Notes under the pieces: generated by a model | Seen by the model: only the letters and a program-made list of their open reading frames with translations | Told to the model about the DNA's origin: nothing | Databases searched by the model: none | Part shown: positions 42,166-51,029 of the stretch, in pieces | How the letters are laid out: each line of letters opens with the position of its first letter | Numbering within the stretch: the stretch's first letter is position 1 | Program-made: the position numbers and the translations under genes | NCBI GenBank assembly: GCA_036563875.1 | Contig: DATCLO010000110.1 | Coordinates: 1 to 64,000 of the forward strand | DNA: 64,000 nt | Origin: ZC4RG29 sp036563875 | GTDB lineage: Bacteria; Bacteroidota; Bacteroidia; Cytophagales; Cyclobacteriaceae | Direction of reading: 5' to 3'

Positions 42166-45100
42166 TTAGAATGTGGCACTGATACCTAACATAATCTGGC
42201 GCAGCGGCGGGAAGACATCGTTCTCCGGATCAGGACCCGTCCAGTCTGTAAAAGTCGCGAGGTTCGTTCCGCTCAGGAATAACCGAACATTGTCAATAAC
42301 ACCTGTTTTTTCCAGGAGCGTAGACGGAACGGTATAGCCGAGCTGTACATTCTTCACGCGGAGGAATCCTGCGTTCTCAACAAAGCGGTTCGAGAACCGG
42401 TTGTTTCCGTTCGGATCGTCAAACACAGCGCGAGGCATTGTGGTGCTTGTGCCTTCGCCGGTCCACCGATTTCGCGTAGAAGCCCATTGATTTGCACCGG
42501 TACTCGACATTGATTCTCCACCAGAGCGTTGATAATTGTACTTCTGTATGTCGCCAACACCCTGGAGGAATATCGAAAGGTCGAATCCTCCGTAAGTAAA
42601 CCCGAGACTCAAACCGTAGTAGTATCCAGCGATGGTCTTGCCGAGGTACGTGCGGTCGTTGTTGTTGACAACGCCGTCCGGTTCGGGATTAATAATCTCA
42701 CCTGGTGCAGGTGATCCGTAAAGATCCAGGAAGTACATGTCACCGGGCTGCTGGTTGTTGGTCCCGATGCCATCTTCAAACTCAGCCTTCCAGTTGGCGA
42801 TTTCCTGATCGTTCTGGAATATTCCACCCACCTTCCATCCCCACAGGTAACCCAGAGGATACCCTTCCTGGTAACGGGCGTCGCTTCCACCAAACGGTGT
42901 TCCTTGATACATCTTCACAAGTCTGTTGCGGACCGTTGTGAAGTTCGCGGACGCATTGAACCCAAGTCGGCCGAATGTGTTGTTGTATCCAATCTGGAGC
43001 TCTACGCCGTTATTTCTCACGTTTCCAATGTTCAGGTCGGTCGCTGCTTCAATACCAGAGCTCGGGGGCAGCTCAACGAGCTGAATTACTCCTTCAGTAT
43101 AACGGCTATAGTATTCCGCAGTAAATGTTACGCGGTTGTTGATAAGCACCGCGTCGAAGCCAACGTTGGTCGTACGCACGCGCTCCCACGTCAAATCAAA
43201 GTTGGGGAAATTCGGAAGACGAACGCCGGGATACTGCGTACCGTAGGGATTGCCGTTGCCTGAGCCAAGAGCATAATCAGGCGTTCCGTTGACACCTGAC
43301 AGGTAGGCAAAGCCCTGGGACGTTTCCTTGTTACCGAGTTCACCCCATCCGCCGCGGAATTTCAGGTCGTTGATGAAAGCGATATTCATCGATTGGAAGA
43401 ACGGTTCGGAACTGATGCGCCATCCTGCAGCAAAGGACGGGAACGTTCCCCAGCGATAGCCAGGAGCAAACGTGGAGGCGCCATCACGACGGACAGTAGC
43501 ATCGAAGTAGTAGCGATCCTGATACTTGTAGCTCACGCGTCCCAGGTATCCCTGCAATGCCTGCGGGACCCTTCCCGTAAACGTTCCGTTAAACGGAGGG
43601 TTGTTACCTACATTGCGGAAGTTCGGATCCGTATAGTTGATTTGACCAGAGCTTGCGTCAGTGTATCGCCATGTGCTCTCCTGGTCCATTGCATTGAACA
43701 GCACATCAATGTTGTGATCACCAAAACTCCTGTTGTAGTTAATAGTAAGTTCCCTCACGAGGTTCAGATTTCGGCTTTGGCGTTCACCATATGATCCTTT
43801 GGCCGTTCCGTCGTGGCCGTTGTAAGGATTGCCCGGGGTCTGGGAGAAGCGCCAACCAGAGTACTCAGACCATTCTTTCCGAAGGTTGAAATAGTAGTCG
43901 CCACTGACACTTCCTTTGATTTTCAGGCCAGCAATAGGCTCAATCTGCAGGTATACATTCCCAATGGTTCTGAACAGATCAAATCTTCTGTCTGATGTGA
44001 CCTGTTGGCCAAACACATTAGCATAAGTAGCCGGACCGTACAGGAATTCCGGGTCGCCAACGGGATTGTATGCTGGCCCCGGGTTCACGAGGTTCAAATC
44101 GAAGTCCGGGTTCGGTTCGAAAGCCCAGCTAACAGACGGCGCATAGCCCGTCGGATCGGAAGGATCGTGGATGGGCTGCCAGGGCGGAGTGCGCGACACG
44201 TAACCAAGGTCGGTACCGGTATTATCAAGTGCCTTGTTCACGCTCAGCTTGATGTTCATACCGGTCTCGATGATGCGCGAGATCTTGCTGGTAACATTCG
44301 AAGCGAGCGAGAATCGCTCGAGATAGTTTTGAACCAGGGACCCCTCAGTTCTTCCATAGCCTCCGGAGACGTAATATGTCGTTGACTCATTGCCACCAGA
44401 AACGCGTATTCCGTAGTCTTCAATGATCGCGTCTTTATTGAGCAGCGCGTCCTGCCAGTCGTACGTCGGGCTGTTGCCGAGAAAATCCGGACTGTTCGGG
44501 TCAAATACAGAAGGCATGCTGCCCGATGCTGTTGGGTTATTTGCGTAAACCTCCCGATACAGTGCAGTGTAGTCTGCAGTGTTCAACACATCAAAAGTCT
44601 TGGCGACATTTTGCACACCGCGCTGAGCATTGAATTCCACTTTCGGCGCGCCTGTCTTTCCACGCTTCGTTGTGATGAGGATCACACCGTTGGAGGCACG
44701 CACACCGTAGATGGCAGCTGCCGAAGCGTCTTTGAGGACCGAAATCGACTCGATGTCGTTGGGGTTGATCGATGTCATGATGTTGATCGGCGACCGAATG
44801 TCCTGGAAGCCGGCATTCGGACTGCTGGCTGCCCCTTCAAGGATCGGAACGCCGTCGATAACGTAAAGGGGTTCTGCAAATCCCCAGGTAGCAACACCAC
44901 GGATCTGGATGTTGGGACGATCGAAAGGATTGCCGCTAGGCGTCCCGACAAACACGCCGGCCATGCGTCCTTGCATGGCCAACTCCGGTGTCATCGCCGT
45001 GCTCTTCGAGATCTGCTCTGCATCCATGGAAGAGATGGCGCCTGTCACATCCTTCTTCTCACGTTCACCATATCCGATAACGACGACTTCGCTCAGGTTG

Positions 45101-45753
45101 GTAATGTCGTCCTGCATGACAACGTTAATTGTCGTGCTGGTCCCGACGCGAATTTCCTGCGGCGCATAACCAATGAAGCTAAATACGAGGATGGAATTTT
45201 CATCCGTAACATTTATCGTATACTGTCCATCGGCATCGGAAGTCGTACCATTTGTAGTGCCCTTCTCAACGATGTTCACACCGGGCAACGGTAGGCCGTC
45301 CTTGTCGACAACCCGGCCGCTTATACCAATCAGGATCGATGCATACGCTTCGGTACTGAAGGTTGCCGTCTCGGTTTGGCCGACATCCGACCGACGTAGT
45401 TTTACGAGTACGATCTGATTGCCCGCCACCTCGTATCCAATGTTCAGTGGCGTCAGGATCTTATCCAGTACTTCAGAGAGTGGTGTGTTTTCTTCGTTGA
45501 GGGTGATCTTCTCGCGGGTAGAAACCAGCTGCGAGTGATATAGAAACCGGGCATCGGTCAGTTTCTCGATTCGGGACAGGGCCGAACGTATGGTGGTGTT
45601 CTCCAGCTGGATGCTGATCCTGCTGTCCAGGACGCTCTGTGCTCCGCCTTCGTGGGCGTGGGCGAAGCTGAGGAAGATGCCTGCGAGTAGGATTTGCGCT
45701 AGAGAAACCTTCATAATGTACGCCCAAGTCGGTACTTGTAGCAGTTTTTGCAT
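42166..45753 (-). CDS. SusC/RagA TonB-dependent receptor with STN domain
   Basis: A 1195-residue outer-membrane transporter. After the signal (LAQILLAGIFLSFAHAHE) come the STN signalling domain (~residues 40-115, TTIRSALSRIEKLTDARFLYH), the carboxypeptidase-regulatory-like domain (GRVVDKDGLPLPGVNIVEKG), the plug (EVVVIGYGEREKKDVTGAIS, then the MQGRMAGV and VIDGVPI boxes) and the barrel, which ends in an aromatic-terminated strand (MLGISATF). The STN domain links it to the upstream FecR anti-sigma factor. It pairs with SusD 9 nt downstream. A terminator-shaped hairpin precedes it by only ~36 nt. Confidence 0.95.
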   Translation of the reverse strand: MQKLLQVPTWAYIMKVSLAQILLAGIFLSFAHAHEGGAQSVLDSRISIQLENTTIRSALSRIEKLTDARFLYHSQLVSTREKITLNEENTPLSEVLDKILTPLNIGYEVAGNQIVLVKLRRSDVGQTETATFSTEAYASILIGISGRVVDKDGLPLPGVNIVEKGTTNGTTSDADGQYTINVTDENSILVFSFIGYAPQEIRVGTSTTINVVMQDDITNLSEVVVIGYGEREKKDVTGAISSMDAEQISKSTAMTPELAMQGRMAGVFVGTPSGNPFDRPNIQIRGVATWGFAEPLYVIDGVPILEGAASSPNAGFQDIRSPINIMTSINPNDIESISVLKDASAAAIYGVRASNGVILITTKRGKTGAPKVEFNAQRGVQNVAKTFDVLNTADYTALYREVYANNPTASGSMPSVFDPNSPDFLGNSPTYDWQDALLNKDAIIEDYGIRVSGGNESTTYYVSGGYGRTEGSLVQNYLERFSLASNVTSKISRIIETGMNIKLSVNKALDNTGTDLGYVSRTPPWQPIHDPSDPTGYAPSVSWAFEPNPDFDLNLVNPGPAYNPVGDPEFLYGPATYANVFGQQVTSDRRFDLFRTIGNVYLQIEPIAGLKIKGSVSGDYYFNLRKEWSEYSGWRFSQTPGNPYNGHDGTAKGSYGERQSRNLNLVRELTINYNRSFGDHNIDVLFNAMDQESTWRYTDASSGQINYTDPNFRNVGNNPPFNGTFTGRVPQALQGYLGRVSYKYQDRYYFDATVRRDGASTFAPGYRWGTFPSFAAGWRISSEPFFQSMNIAFINDLKFRGGWGELGNKETSQGFAYLSGVNGTPDYALGSGNGNPYGTQYPGVRLPNFPNFDLTWERVRTTNVGFDAVLINNRVTFTAEYYSRYTEGVIQLVELPPSSGIEAATDLNIGNVRNNGVELQIGYNNTFGRLGFNASANFTTVRNRLVKMYQGTPFGGSDARYQEGYPLGYLWGWKVGGIFQNDQEIANWKAEFEDGIGTNNQQPGDMYFLDLYGSPAPGEIINPEPDGVVNNNDRTYLGKTIAGYYYGLSLGFTYGGFDLSIFLQGVGDIQKYNYQRSGGESMSSTGANQWASTRNRWTGEGTSTTMPRAVFDDPNGNNRFSNRFVENAGFLRVKNVQLGYTVPSTLLEKTGVIDNVRLFLSGTNLATFTDWTGPDPENDVFPPLRQIMLGISATF

Positions 45754-45788
45754 ACTTTTACTAGGTTTTTCTTAATGGTTTCAGTTAG

Positions 45789-45833
45789 GAAAAACGCTCC
45801 CCCCATCCCTGGCCGGATGGGTACGCGTGGAGC
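45789..45833 (-). terminator. Terminator-like hairpin just upstream of susC
   Basis: Outer stem GCTCC/GGAGC (45796-45800, 45829-45833) and inner stem CCCATCC/GGATGGG (45802-45808, 45815-45821). On the minus strand the structure is followed by GTTTTTCC, giving an intrinsic-terminator shape. It ends ~36 nt before the susC start, leaving almost no room for a promoter after it, so it may act as an attenuator in the transcript from the sigma-FecR genes. Confidence 0.55.
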
Positions 45834-45839
45834 ATTTAA

Positions 45840-45882
45840 AGAGTCGGCGGCGGTCCCTGTCGCCGGCTCTCGTTTTTTAAAG
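45840..45882. terminator. Second hairpin in the fecR-susC gap
   Basis: AGAGTCGGCG (45840-45849) pairs with CGCCGGCTCT (45861-45870) with one mismatch, followed by CGTTTTTT on the plus strand. On the minus strand the same stem is followed only by a weak TTTAAA. It lies 50-90 nt past the fecR stop and could be a bidirectional terminator or part of a structured susC leader. Confidence 0.45.
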
Positions 45883-45933
45883 GTTTAGGTCTTCATGTCC
45901 TTGCTGTTTCGGTTTGGTTCATGAGTAGTTGAT

Positions 45934-47022
45934 TCATTCCGTACACCCCTTACCGTACACTATTATGTGGGTGTCCATTATCTCATAGGTCGCGTTCACT
46001 GCCTTGCAGATCAGCGACAACTTCATCTGTAGCGACTCATCCGTGAGGGAGGCGTTTAGGTAGCACCCTCGCATGATCTCCTCGTCGTACACAATCTCTA
46101 CCCCGTACGCCTTTTCCAATGCCGCGAAGACGTCTGCCATCTTCGCATCCACAAACTCGAAGTTCCGCTGTTCCTCTTCCGGAATAAGCAGGCTGGGATT
46201 TTCAAAGAGTGATTTGGTGAGTCGCGCGTCTTCGCGTGAATACACCGCCTGTTGATTGGGCGACAAGACGAGGCCTTCGCGACGAGGATTGTCGCTCGCC
46301 TGCACCGCCGTTCCGGTCGGCTGAGCGAAAACCGACACTTTACCCGAGCGAACCTCTACAATCACGTTAGGTTCGTCGTCGTATGCCCTTATCGAAAAGC
46401 TCGTACCAAGTACCCTGGTGACAAGTTCATTGGCGTACACGAGAAAAGGCCGGCGCGGATCGCGGGCAATGTCGAATAGAGCTTCTCCCTCAAGATATAC
46501 CTGCCGGCTGTCTGTTCCGAACGACTGCGGATAACGAAGTGAGCTGTTAGGCTGGAGCACGATGGAACTACCATCACTCAGAATCATTTTGAGAGGATAC
46601 TCTCCATTATTTACACGCTCAGAGTATTCAGGAATAGAGGTTTTTGCCTGCACATTCTGAGCAACGTCGTCTTTTTGAGAATACAGGAATGCAAAATAGC
46701 TGAGGCCGCCGCTCAACAACAGTAGCGCCGCAATCCTGAGGAGGTTGTTTTGCCAAACCGATGGCTTTTCATCCAGCAGTATGTCACGCTGCACGCGGTT
46801 CCACATCATATCCTTCTGATACTCGCTCGGGAACCGTTCGGGTTCAGACAGAATTGCAAGGACCATCCGCCGCGCCTCCTGAACTTCTTCCGCTTTATCG
46901 GGATGCGCAACCAGCCAATCGGACCACTTAGCCTCCAGCTCCGGGGTGGGATTCTTCACCCACCTGATAAAAAGCTCATCCTGGGCCAGGTCGCCAGCAT
47001 CAAAGTCAGCGTAATCTTTCAT
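45934..47022 (-). CDS. FecR family anti-sigma factor
   Basis: A 362-residue inner-membrane regulator. A cytoplasmic sigma-binding part (residues ~1-85, DELFIRWVKNPTPELEAKWSDWL-type) is followed by one transmembrane helix (LLRIAALLLLSGGLSYFAFLY) and the periplasmic FecR domain (NGEYPLKMILSDGSSIVLQPNSSLRYP, EGEALFDIARDP, VLGTSFSIRAYDDEP), ending in a domain that resembles a secretin/STN contact region (KLSLICKAVNATYEI). It would relay STN-domain signals from SusC to the upstream ECF sigma factor. Between the sigma gene and fecR there is a gap of ~120 nt. Confidence 0.94.
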   Translation of the reverse strand: MKDYADFDAGDLAQDELFIRWVKNPTPELEAKWSDWLVAHPDKAEEVQEARRMVLAILSEPERFPSEYQKDMMWNRVQRDILLDEKPSVWQNNLLRIAALLLLSGGLSYFAFLYSQKDDVAQNVQAKTSIPEYSERVNNGEYPLKMILSDGSSIVLQPNSSLRYPQSFGTDSRQVYLEGEALFDIARDPRRPFLVYANELVTRVLGTSFSIRAYDDEPNVIVEVRSGKVSVFAQPTGTAVQASDNPRREGLVLSPNQQAVYSREDARLTKSLFENPSLLIPEEEQRNFEFVDAKMADVFAALEKAYGVEIVYDEEIMRGCYLNASLTDESLQMKLSLICKAVNATYEIMDTHIIVYGKGCTE

Positions 47023-47146
47023 CTAAATGCCATTTCACACGAATGCGTTATTAAAAGTCACGGACCCCGAGTTTTAACTCACCTTAAAGCAAATTTTTTT
47101 TTAAAACAGAGAAAAACCTGCCCGGAACGGGCATAAGAAGGTTCGC

Positions 47147-47704
47147 TTACGCCAGGAATTGCGCGTACTGTCGCAGTTGAAGCAGACCGCGCGCCACCAG
47201 GTTACGAACCGACTGGGGGTTGGCTCCCATGATCTCACCTATTTCCTCGTAGCTGAACTCGTCATAGAACCGTAGCATGATCGCTTCATACTGCCGGGGC
47301 GAAAGGTTGTGCAGGTATTTTTTCAGCTTGCGGGTTCGTTCATCACCGGATTCGATGGACATTAATTCTTCTTCCGGAGATAAGTCTATGAGCGTTTCCA
47401 TGTCATCCCACCGAAGGCCATCCTGAAGACTCCATTCATTGTTCTCAGCTGTCTTAATGATCCGGCTGCGAAGGGCACGATAGAGGTAGTACTTTACTGA
47501 AGTAGTAGCGGCGAGGTTTTTACGGTATTTCCACAGCGCGACAAACACATCCTGAATGCAGTCTTCGATTCTGTCACGGTCCTTACAAATCCGCGATGCA
47601 TAATTGTAGAGCAACCCAACGTATCGCTGATAAAGCAACGAGAAGGCGGTTCGGTCCCCACGCTTCAAACTACTCCACAGCACACTATCACTGCATTCTG
47701 TCAT
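47147..47704 (-). CDS. ECF RNA polymerase sigma factor (sigma-70 family)
   Basis: A 185-residue extracytoplasmic-function sigma factor. Region 2 (LLYQRYVGLLYNYASRICKDRDRIEDCIQDVFVALWKYR) and region 4 (LSPRQYEAIMLRFYDEFSYEEIGEIMGANPQSVRNLVARG) are both evident, with a linker lacking region 3. With FecR, SusC and SusD on the same strand in the order sigma-FecR-SusC-SusD it forms a typical Bacteroidota cell-surface-signalling locus: the sigma factor, released from FecR, drives susC transcription. The ATG is at 47704. Confidence 0.94.
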   Translation of the reverse strand: MTECSDSVLWSSLKRGDRTAFSLLYQRYVGLLYNYASRICKDRDRIEDCIQDVFVALWKYRKNLAATTSVKYYLYRALRSRIIKTAENNEWSLQDGLRWDDMETLIDLSPEEELMSIESGDERTRKLKKYLHNLSPRQYEAIMLRFYDEFSYEEIGEIMGANPQSVRNLVARGLLQLRQYAQFLA

Positions 47705-48051
47705 CAGAAACCGATTGAATATGTTTACATAATTAGGAAAGTAAGGCTATATCTTCAAGCAGAATACACAATTTCAATCGTTTGAACACGCAGCATACTA
47801 CAGGACACTCTAGTTGCAGTGAATGCTTAATTGAATGCTTAATGCGGATACACAGATTATGCGTCTCTACGACACGATAGCACCATTCTCTACTAAACAC
47901 CACCAATCACATGGTCGTACCAATCACGTGGTGTTAGTAGTAGAAGTGTGATTGTATGTGATCGTAATAGTAGAGACTGGTCGTAGTGGTAGAGACGTTG
48001 CATGCAACGTCTCTACATGGGATATATCCTCATAAACCCACCGATCACTGA
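47705..48051. other. Intergenic region with several hairpins
   Basis: About 350 nt between the sigma gene and the ChbG-like gene, both minus-strand. It contains an inverted repeat CTACTAAACACCAC (47890-47903) / GTGGTGTTAGTAG (47928-47940), two nearby CCAATCAC-RTGGT units, and the 28-bp palindrome at 47989. The segment near 47705-47800 is A/T-rich and probably holds the sigma gene promoter. No ORF or RNA gene was recognised. Confidence 0.5.
47989..48016. repeat. Perfect GTAGAGACGTTGCATGCAACG-type palindrome, copy 2
   Basis: The same 28-bp perfect palindrome as at 13805-13832, with the half-site GTAGAGACGTTGCA and its reverse complement. It lies ~35 nt downstream of the ChbG-like gene stop, mirroring the xylA position of copy 1; both copies are near an ACATGGGA sequence. 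An exact duplicate of this length in matching genomic position marks a dispersed family. Confidence 0.8.
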
Positions 48052-48924
48052 TTACCGATTACCTTTCAGCTCCGCCCGAACATCCGCATAACTAACCAAT
48101 TTTATCCCTAATTCCTTAATGAGCGCTTTGACATCGGGGTCAGTCCACATATCTGTGACACCCTGACGGTCGGCAGCGACGTCTTCGTAGCCAATGTGGG
48201 AGATGGCGCGCAGTTCTTCGTTGTCGAGTCCAGGATGTTCAACAAACAGATAAGTCTTGCCGCGTTCAAGCTTGCGGAGCATTTTCATGAAAGCCTCCTT
48301 TTTCTCGGCTGAGGTGGTGTGGGGACCCTCGTAGCGAGCGCTGGTTACGCCTGCGGCTGAAAGATCGATGTCAATGTTGTATTCCGCCGTGAGTTTCTTC
48401 ACGAGGGCCCTGACGTCATCGTTGATGTTGGTGCATCCCATATGACCTGATACGTGACTGATGCGGGGAATTTTCTTCAGCGCGAGTTCAATCTGGGCAC
48501 GGAATTCTCTTTCGATATCCTCGATTGTCCACTTGTTGTCTAGCAGAGCACGACCCGGGTAGTTTTTGTTGGGCCAGATGAAAGGATACAAGTAGCCATC
48601 TTCATCGGTGAGGTTCGGCGACCACGAGACCGGGCGCCATTTGACGTTATCCCATTCGCTCGTTAAGGCGAGGTGAATGCCCACGTCGATGTCGGGATTT
48701 TCTTCCAGCAATCGCACCGCTTCCGGAAACCAGGGTGACGGAACAATCACCTCTATTGAGGTTTGAATCCCCTCTTTTGAACAACGAATGAGTGCTTCGT
48801 TGCCCGAATGGGAATATCCCATATCGTCACCCCGGACGATGAGGCGCGGTGCGTCCGACTGCGCACATGAAAAAAATGTAGTACTGGCCAGCAGAGCCAG
48901 GGTCAGAAACCATTTTGTCTTCAT
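48052..48924 (-). CDS. ChbG/YdjC-like carbohydrate deacetylase, exported
   Basis: A 290-residue protein with a signal or lipoprotein start (LTLALLASTTFFSC). The YdjC/HpnK-family opening IVRGDDMGYSHSGNEALIRC contains the metal-binding Asp pair, followed by DVGIHLALTSEWDNVKW (the His of the active site) and HVSGHMGCTNIND. ChbG deacetylates chitobiose-type oligosaccharides in the cytoplasm; this protein is predicted to be exported, so it more likely acts on periplasmic oligosaccharides. Position next to the Sus locus supports a glycan role, although the intervening structured region suggests a separate transcript. Confidence 0.84.
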   Translation of the reverse strand: MKTKWFLTLALLASTTFFSCAQSDAPRLIVRGDDMGYSHSGNEALIRCSKEGIQTSIEVIVPSPWFPEAVRLLEENPDIDVGIHLALTSEWDNVKWRPVSWSPNLTDEDGYLYPFIWPNKNYPGRALLDNKWTIEDIEREFRAQIELALKKIPRISHVSGHMGCTNINDDVRALVKKLTAEYNIDIDLSAAGVTSARYEGPHTTSAEKKEAFMKMLRKLERGKTYLFVEHPGLDNEELRAISHIGYEDVAADRQGVTDMWTDPDVKALIKELGIKLVSYADVRAELKGNR

Positions 48925-49028
48925 AGGTTTTCGTTTGGTTCAGCCAAAATACGGACTCTATCGCACCAATCATCCTGAACCTGCCTGCCAAAACAATTAC
49001 CTTTGCCCGAATCGCTAACGGCATACCT

Positions 49029-49355
49029 ATGAACTGGCTTATCCTGATCCTGGCCGGACTGTTTGAAGTCGGCTTTACCACCTGTCTCAGCAAAGCGAAG
49101 GAAAGTGCAGGGACGGCGGCGACACTCTGGTGGATAGGTTTTGTAGTGAGTCTATCCATGAGCATGTGGCTCTTGTCCCGCGCTATTCAGTCCATTCCCA
49201 TTGGGACCGCCTATGCGGTTTGGACGGGCATTGGAGCGGCCGGTACCGCGACAGTGGGGATCCTGTTGTTTCGTGAGCCCACGGACTTCTGGCGGATTTT
49301 CTTCCTTTGTCTTCTGATTGCCTCCATCGTGGGTCTGAAGTTCGTTAGCAAGTAG
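49029..49355 (+). CDS. SMR family transporter (SugE/Gdx-like)
   Basis: A 108-residue four-helix small multidrug resistance protein. Glu13 in LAGLFEVGFTTCLSKA is the essential proton/cation-coupling residue, and PIGTAYAVWTGIGAAGTATVGI is the conserved helix 3. The sequence pattern resembles the SugE/Gdx guanidinium exporter branch more than EmrE, but one residue set is not decisive. I searched the upstream ~100 nt for guanidine riboswitch-like motifs and saw none. It stands alone, transcribed away from the ChbG-like gene. Confidence 0.85.
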   Translation: MNWLILILAGLFEVGFTTCLSKAKESAGTAATLWWIGFVVSLSMSMWLLSRAIQSIPIGTAYAVWTGIGAAGTATVGILLFREPTDFWRIFFLCLLIASIVGLKFVSK

Positions 49356-49583
49356 TGCAATCAGACCATTTTTGCGGAGTTTTTTCACCGAACCATACAG
49401 TCGTAATCTATTTTTTTTCAGCCTCCCTGCATCCTCTACGAGCGGTCGGATTCGCCGATGTGCGATATTCTTTGATCGTTAAGAGGCTAAAAAAAACGTA
49501 TTGGATGTCTTTCTTACATGCCAAAGATGGCTGTATTGCGTAGCGCATTAATAACTGATAGATTGTCACGGAGTTTGGTGGTC

Positions 49584-50015
49584 ATGTCTAAGAAAATCTC
49601 GAACCTGTGTATCATCGACGATGACCCGATGTCATCGTTCTATATCAAGCGGCTCGCTGAATTGGGGGAGGTAGCCAGCATCATTACCATATATAATAAT
49701 GCGCAGGGGGCAATCGACTACCTCCTGAATTATAAGAAGTCATCGGAAAACCTTCCGGATATCATTCTGCTAGACATCTACATGCCCGGCATCGACGGCT
49801 GGGGATTCCTGGCCGAATTCCAGAAGCTCAAGCATACACTGCCAAAGAAGATGGAGATCTACGTGATCAGTTCATCCGATCACCCGAGCGACATCAAGCG
49901 GGCGAAAGCGACACCGGAAGTGGTCGACTACTTCCAAAAACCTGTTACGATGGAGCTTCTGAAAGGGATCGTGAACGACTTCTTCAAGGAAGACAATGAG
50001 GCGAAAGCGGATTAA
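49584..50015 (+). CDS. Single-domain response regulator (CheY-like)
   Basis: A 143-residue receiver domain with no output domain. Acidic pocket residues Asp12-Asp13 (CIIDDDPMSS), phospho-acceptor Asp64 (IILLDIYMPGIDGW), the Ser/Thr position in VISSSDHPSD and the Lys in YFQKPVTMELL are all present. This form is common in Cytophagales and often works with hybrid kinases. I chose the ATG at 49584; a longer in-frame start at 49518 adds non-homologous residues. The stop overlaps the convergent dehydrogenase stop by 4 nt. No histidine kinase lies nearby. Confidence 0.9.
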   Translation: MSKKISNLCIIDDDPMSSFYIKRLAELGEVASIITIYNNAQGAIDYLLNYKKSSENLPDIILLDIYMPGIDGWGFLAEFQKLKHTLPKKMEIYVISSSDHPSDIKRAKATPEVVDYFQKPVTMELLKGIVNDFFKEDNEAKAD

Positions 50016-51025
50016 TCGCGCATTACCATCGCCTTGATCACACCCGACTTCCGGTTGAGCCATGACGGAAAGGCCTCACCGGCCGCCGCAAATGCAACGC
50101 GGTGCGTAATGTAGGATTCAGGATCAACACGCCCCTCTGAAATTGCACGTATCACCTGATCAAAATCCTTTCGTGTAGCGTTTCTGCTGCTCATCAGCGT
50201 GCCCTCCCGTTTGTGAAACTCCGGATGGCTAAACGTTATGTCGCCTTTCTGCAATCCAATCAATACATATCGCCCACCGTGCGACATGTACCGAAAACCC
50301 TCATTTATCGCGTTCAGATTTCCCGTTGCATCAATCACCACCGAGGGCATATCGCCACTCGTAATATCGCGTAGCCGGGCCAACACGTCTTCTTTCGAAG
50401 CGATGGTGTAATGAACACCAAGGCGTTCTCTGCAAAAAGCAAGTCTCCGCTCATCGAGGTCCAATGCAATCACTTCCGCACCAGCCAGTCGTGCAAACTG
50501 CATGGCACCCATTCCGATTGGGCCCGCTCCAATGACCAGCACAAAATCTCCGGTCTTGACTTCAGCGCGATCAATACCGTGCGCCCCGATCGCAAGGGGC
50601 TCAACCAAGGCCAGGGCATCGAGCCCGATTCCCCGACTTGCCACGAGGTTTGCCGTCGGGACGACCAGGTAATCCACCATCCCACCGTCGACGTGCACGC
50701 CACATACCTTGAGGTCTGTACAACAGTTCGTTTTGCCTTGCCGGCACGCGATACACCGACCGCAATTGAAATACGGCAGAAATGTAACGATGTCGCCTTT
50801 CTTGAACGCGTGCGTACCGTTCACTTCAACGATCTCACCAGCCAACTCGTGACCCAAAATGCGCGGGTATGTAAAGTAGGGTTGTGTTCCTTCAAAAGCG
50901 TGCAAGTCGGTACCGCAGATACCGATTCTCCTAACGCGCAGCATCGTTTCGTTCTCGCCGGCCACGGGTGCGTTCCGCGTCGCATAGCGTAATGTGCCTG
51001 GCGATTCACAGATAAGTGCATCCAT
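50012..51025 (-). CDS. Zinc-dependent alcohol/polyol dehydrogenase (MDR family)
   Basis: A 337-residue medium-chain dehydrogenase. The N-terminal catalytic domain has GICGTDLHAFEG (zinc ligand Cys and context), GHELAGEIVEV, and the structural-zinc cysteines in NCGRCIACRQGKTNCC; the Rossmann motif is VLVIGAGPIGMGAMQFA. The family includes sorbitol, iditol and galactitol dehydrogenases. Start ATG at 51025, 4 nt after the SDR stop; a 51049 start would overlap it. As the last gene of the fucose-type operon it may oxidise a later sugar-acid intermediate or an alternative sugar, which I cannot specify. Confidence 0.86.
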   Translation of the reverse strand: MDALICESPGTLRYATRNAPVAGENETMLRVRRIGICGTDLHAFEGTQPYFTYPRILGHELAGEIVEVNGTHAFKKGDIVTFLPYFNCGRCIACRQGKTNCCTDLKVCGVHVDGGMVDYLVVPTANLVASRGIGLDALALVEPLAIGAHGIDRAEVKTGDFVLVIGAGPIGMGAMQFARLAGAEVIALDLDERRLAFCRERLGVHYTIASKEDVLARLRDITSGDMPSVVIDATGNLNAINEGFRYMSHGGRYVLIGLQKGDITFSHPEFHKREGTLMSSRNATRKDFDQVIRAISEGRVDPESYITHRVAFAAAGEAFPSWLNRKSGVIKAMVMRD

Positions 51026-51029
51026 GTTC

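Noticed and set aside
48925..49028. Possible guanidine riboswitch before the SMR gene
   Set aside because: The gap is only ~100 nt and I see no ACGR-type repeat or conserved ykkC-like pairing.
49356..49583. Small gene in the ~230-nt gap before the response regulator
   Set aside because: Only short frames with poly-T/poly-A runs; nothing with protein-like composition or a conserved start.
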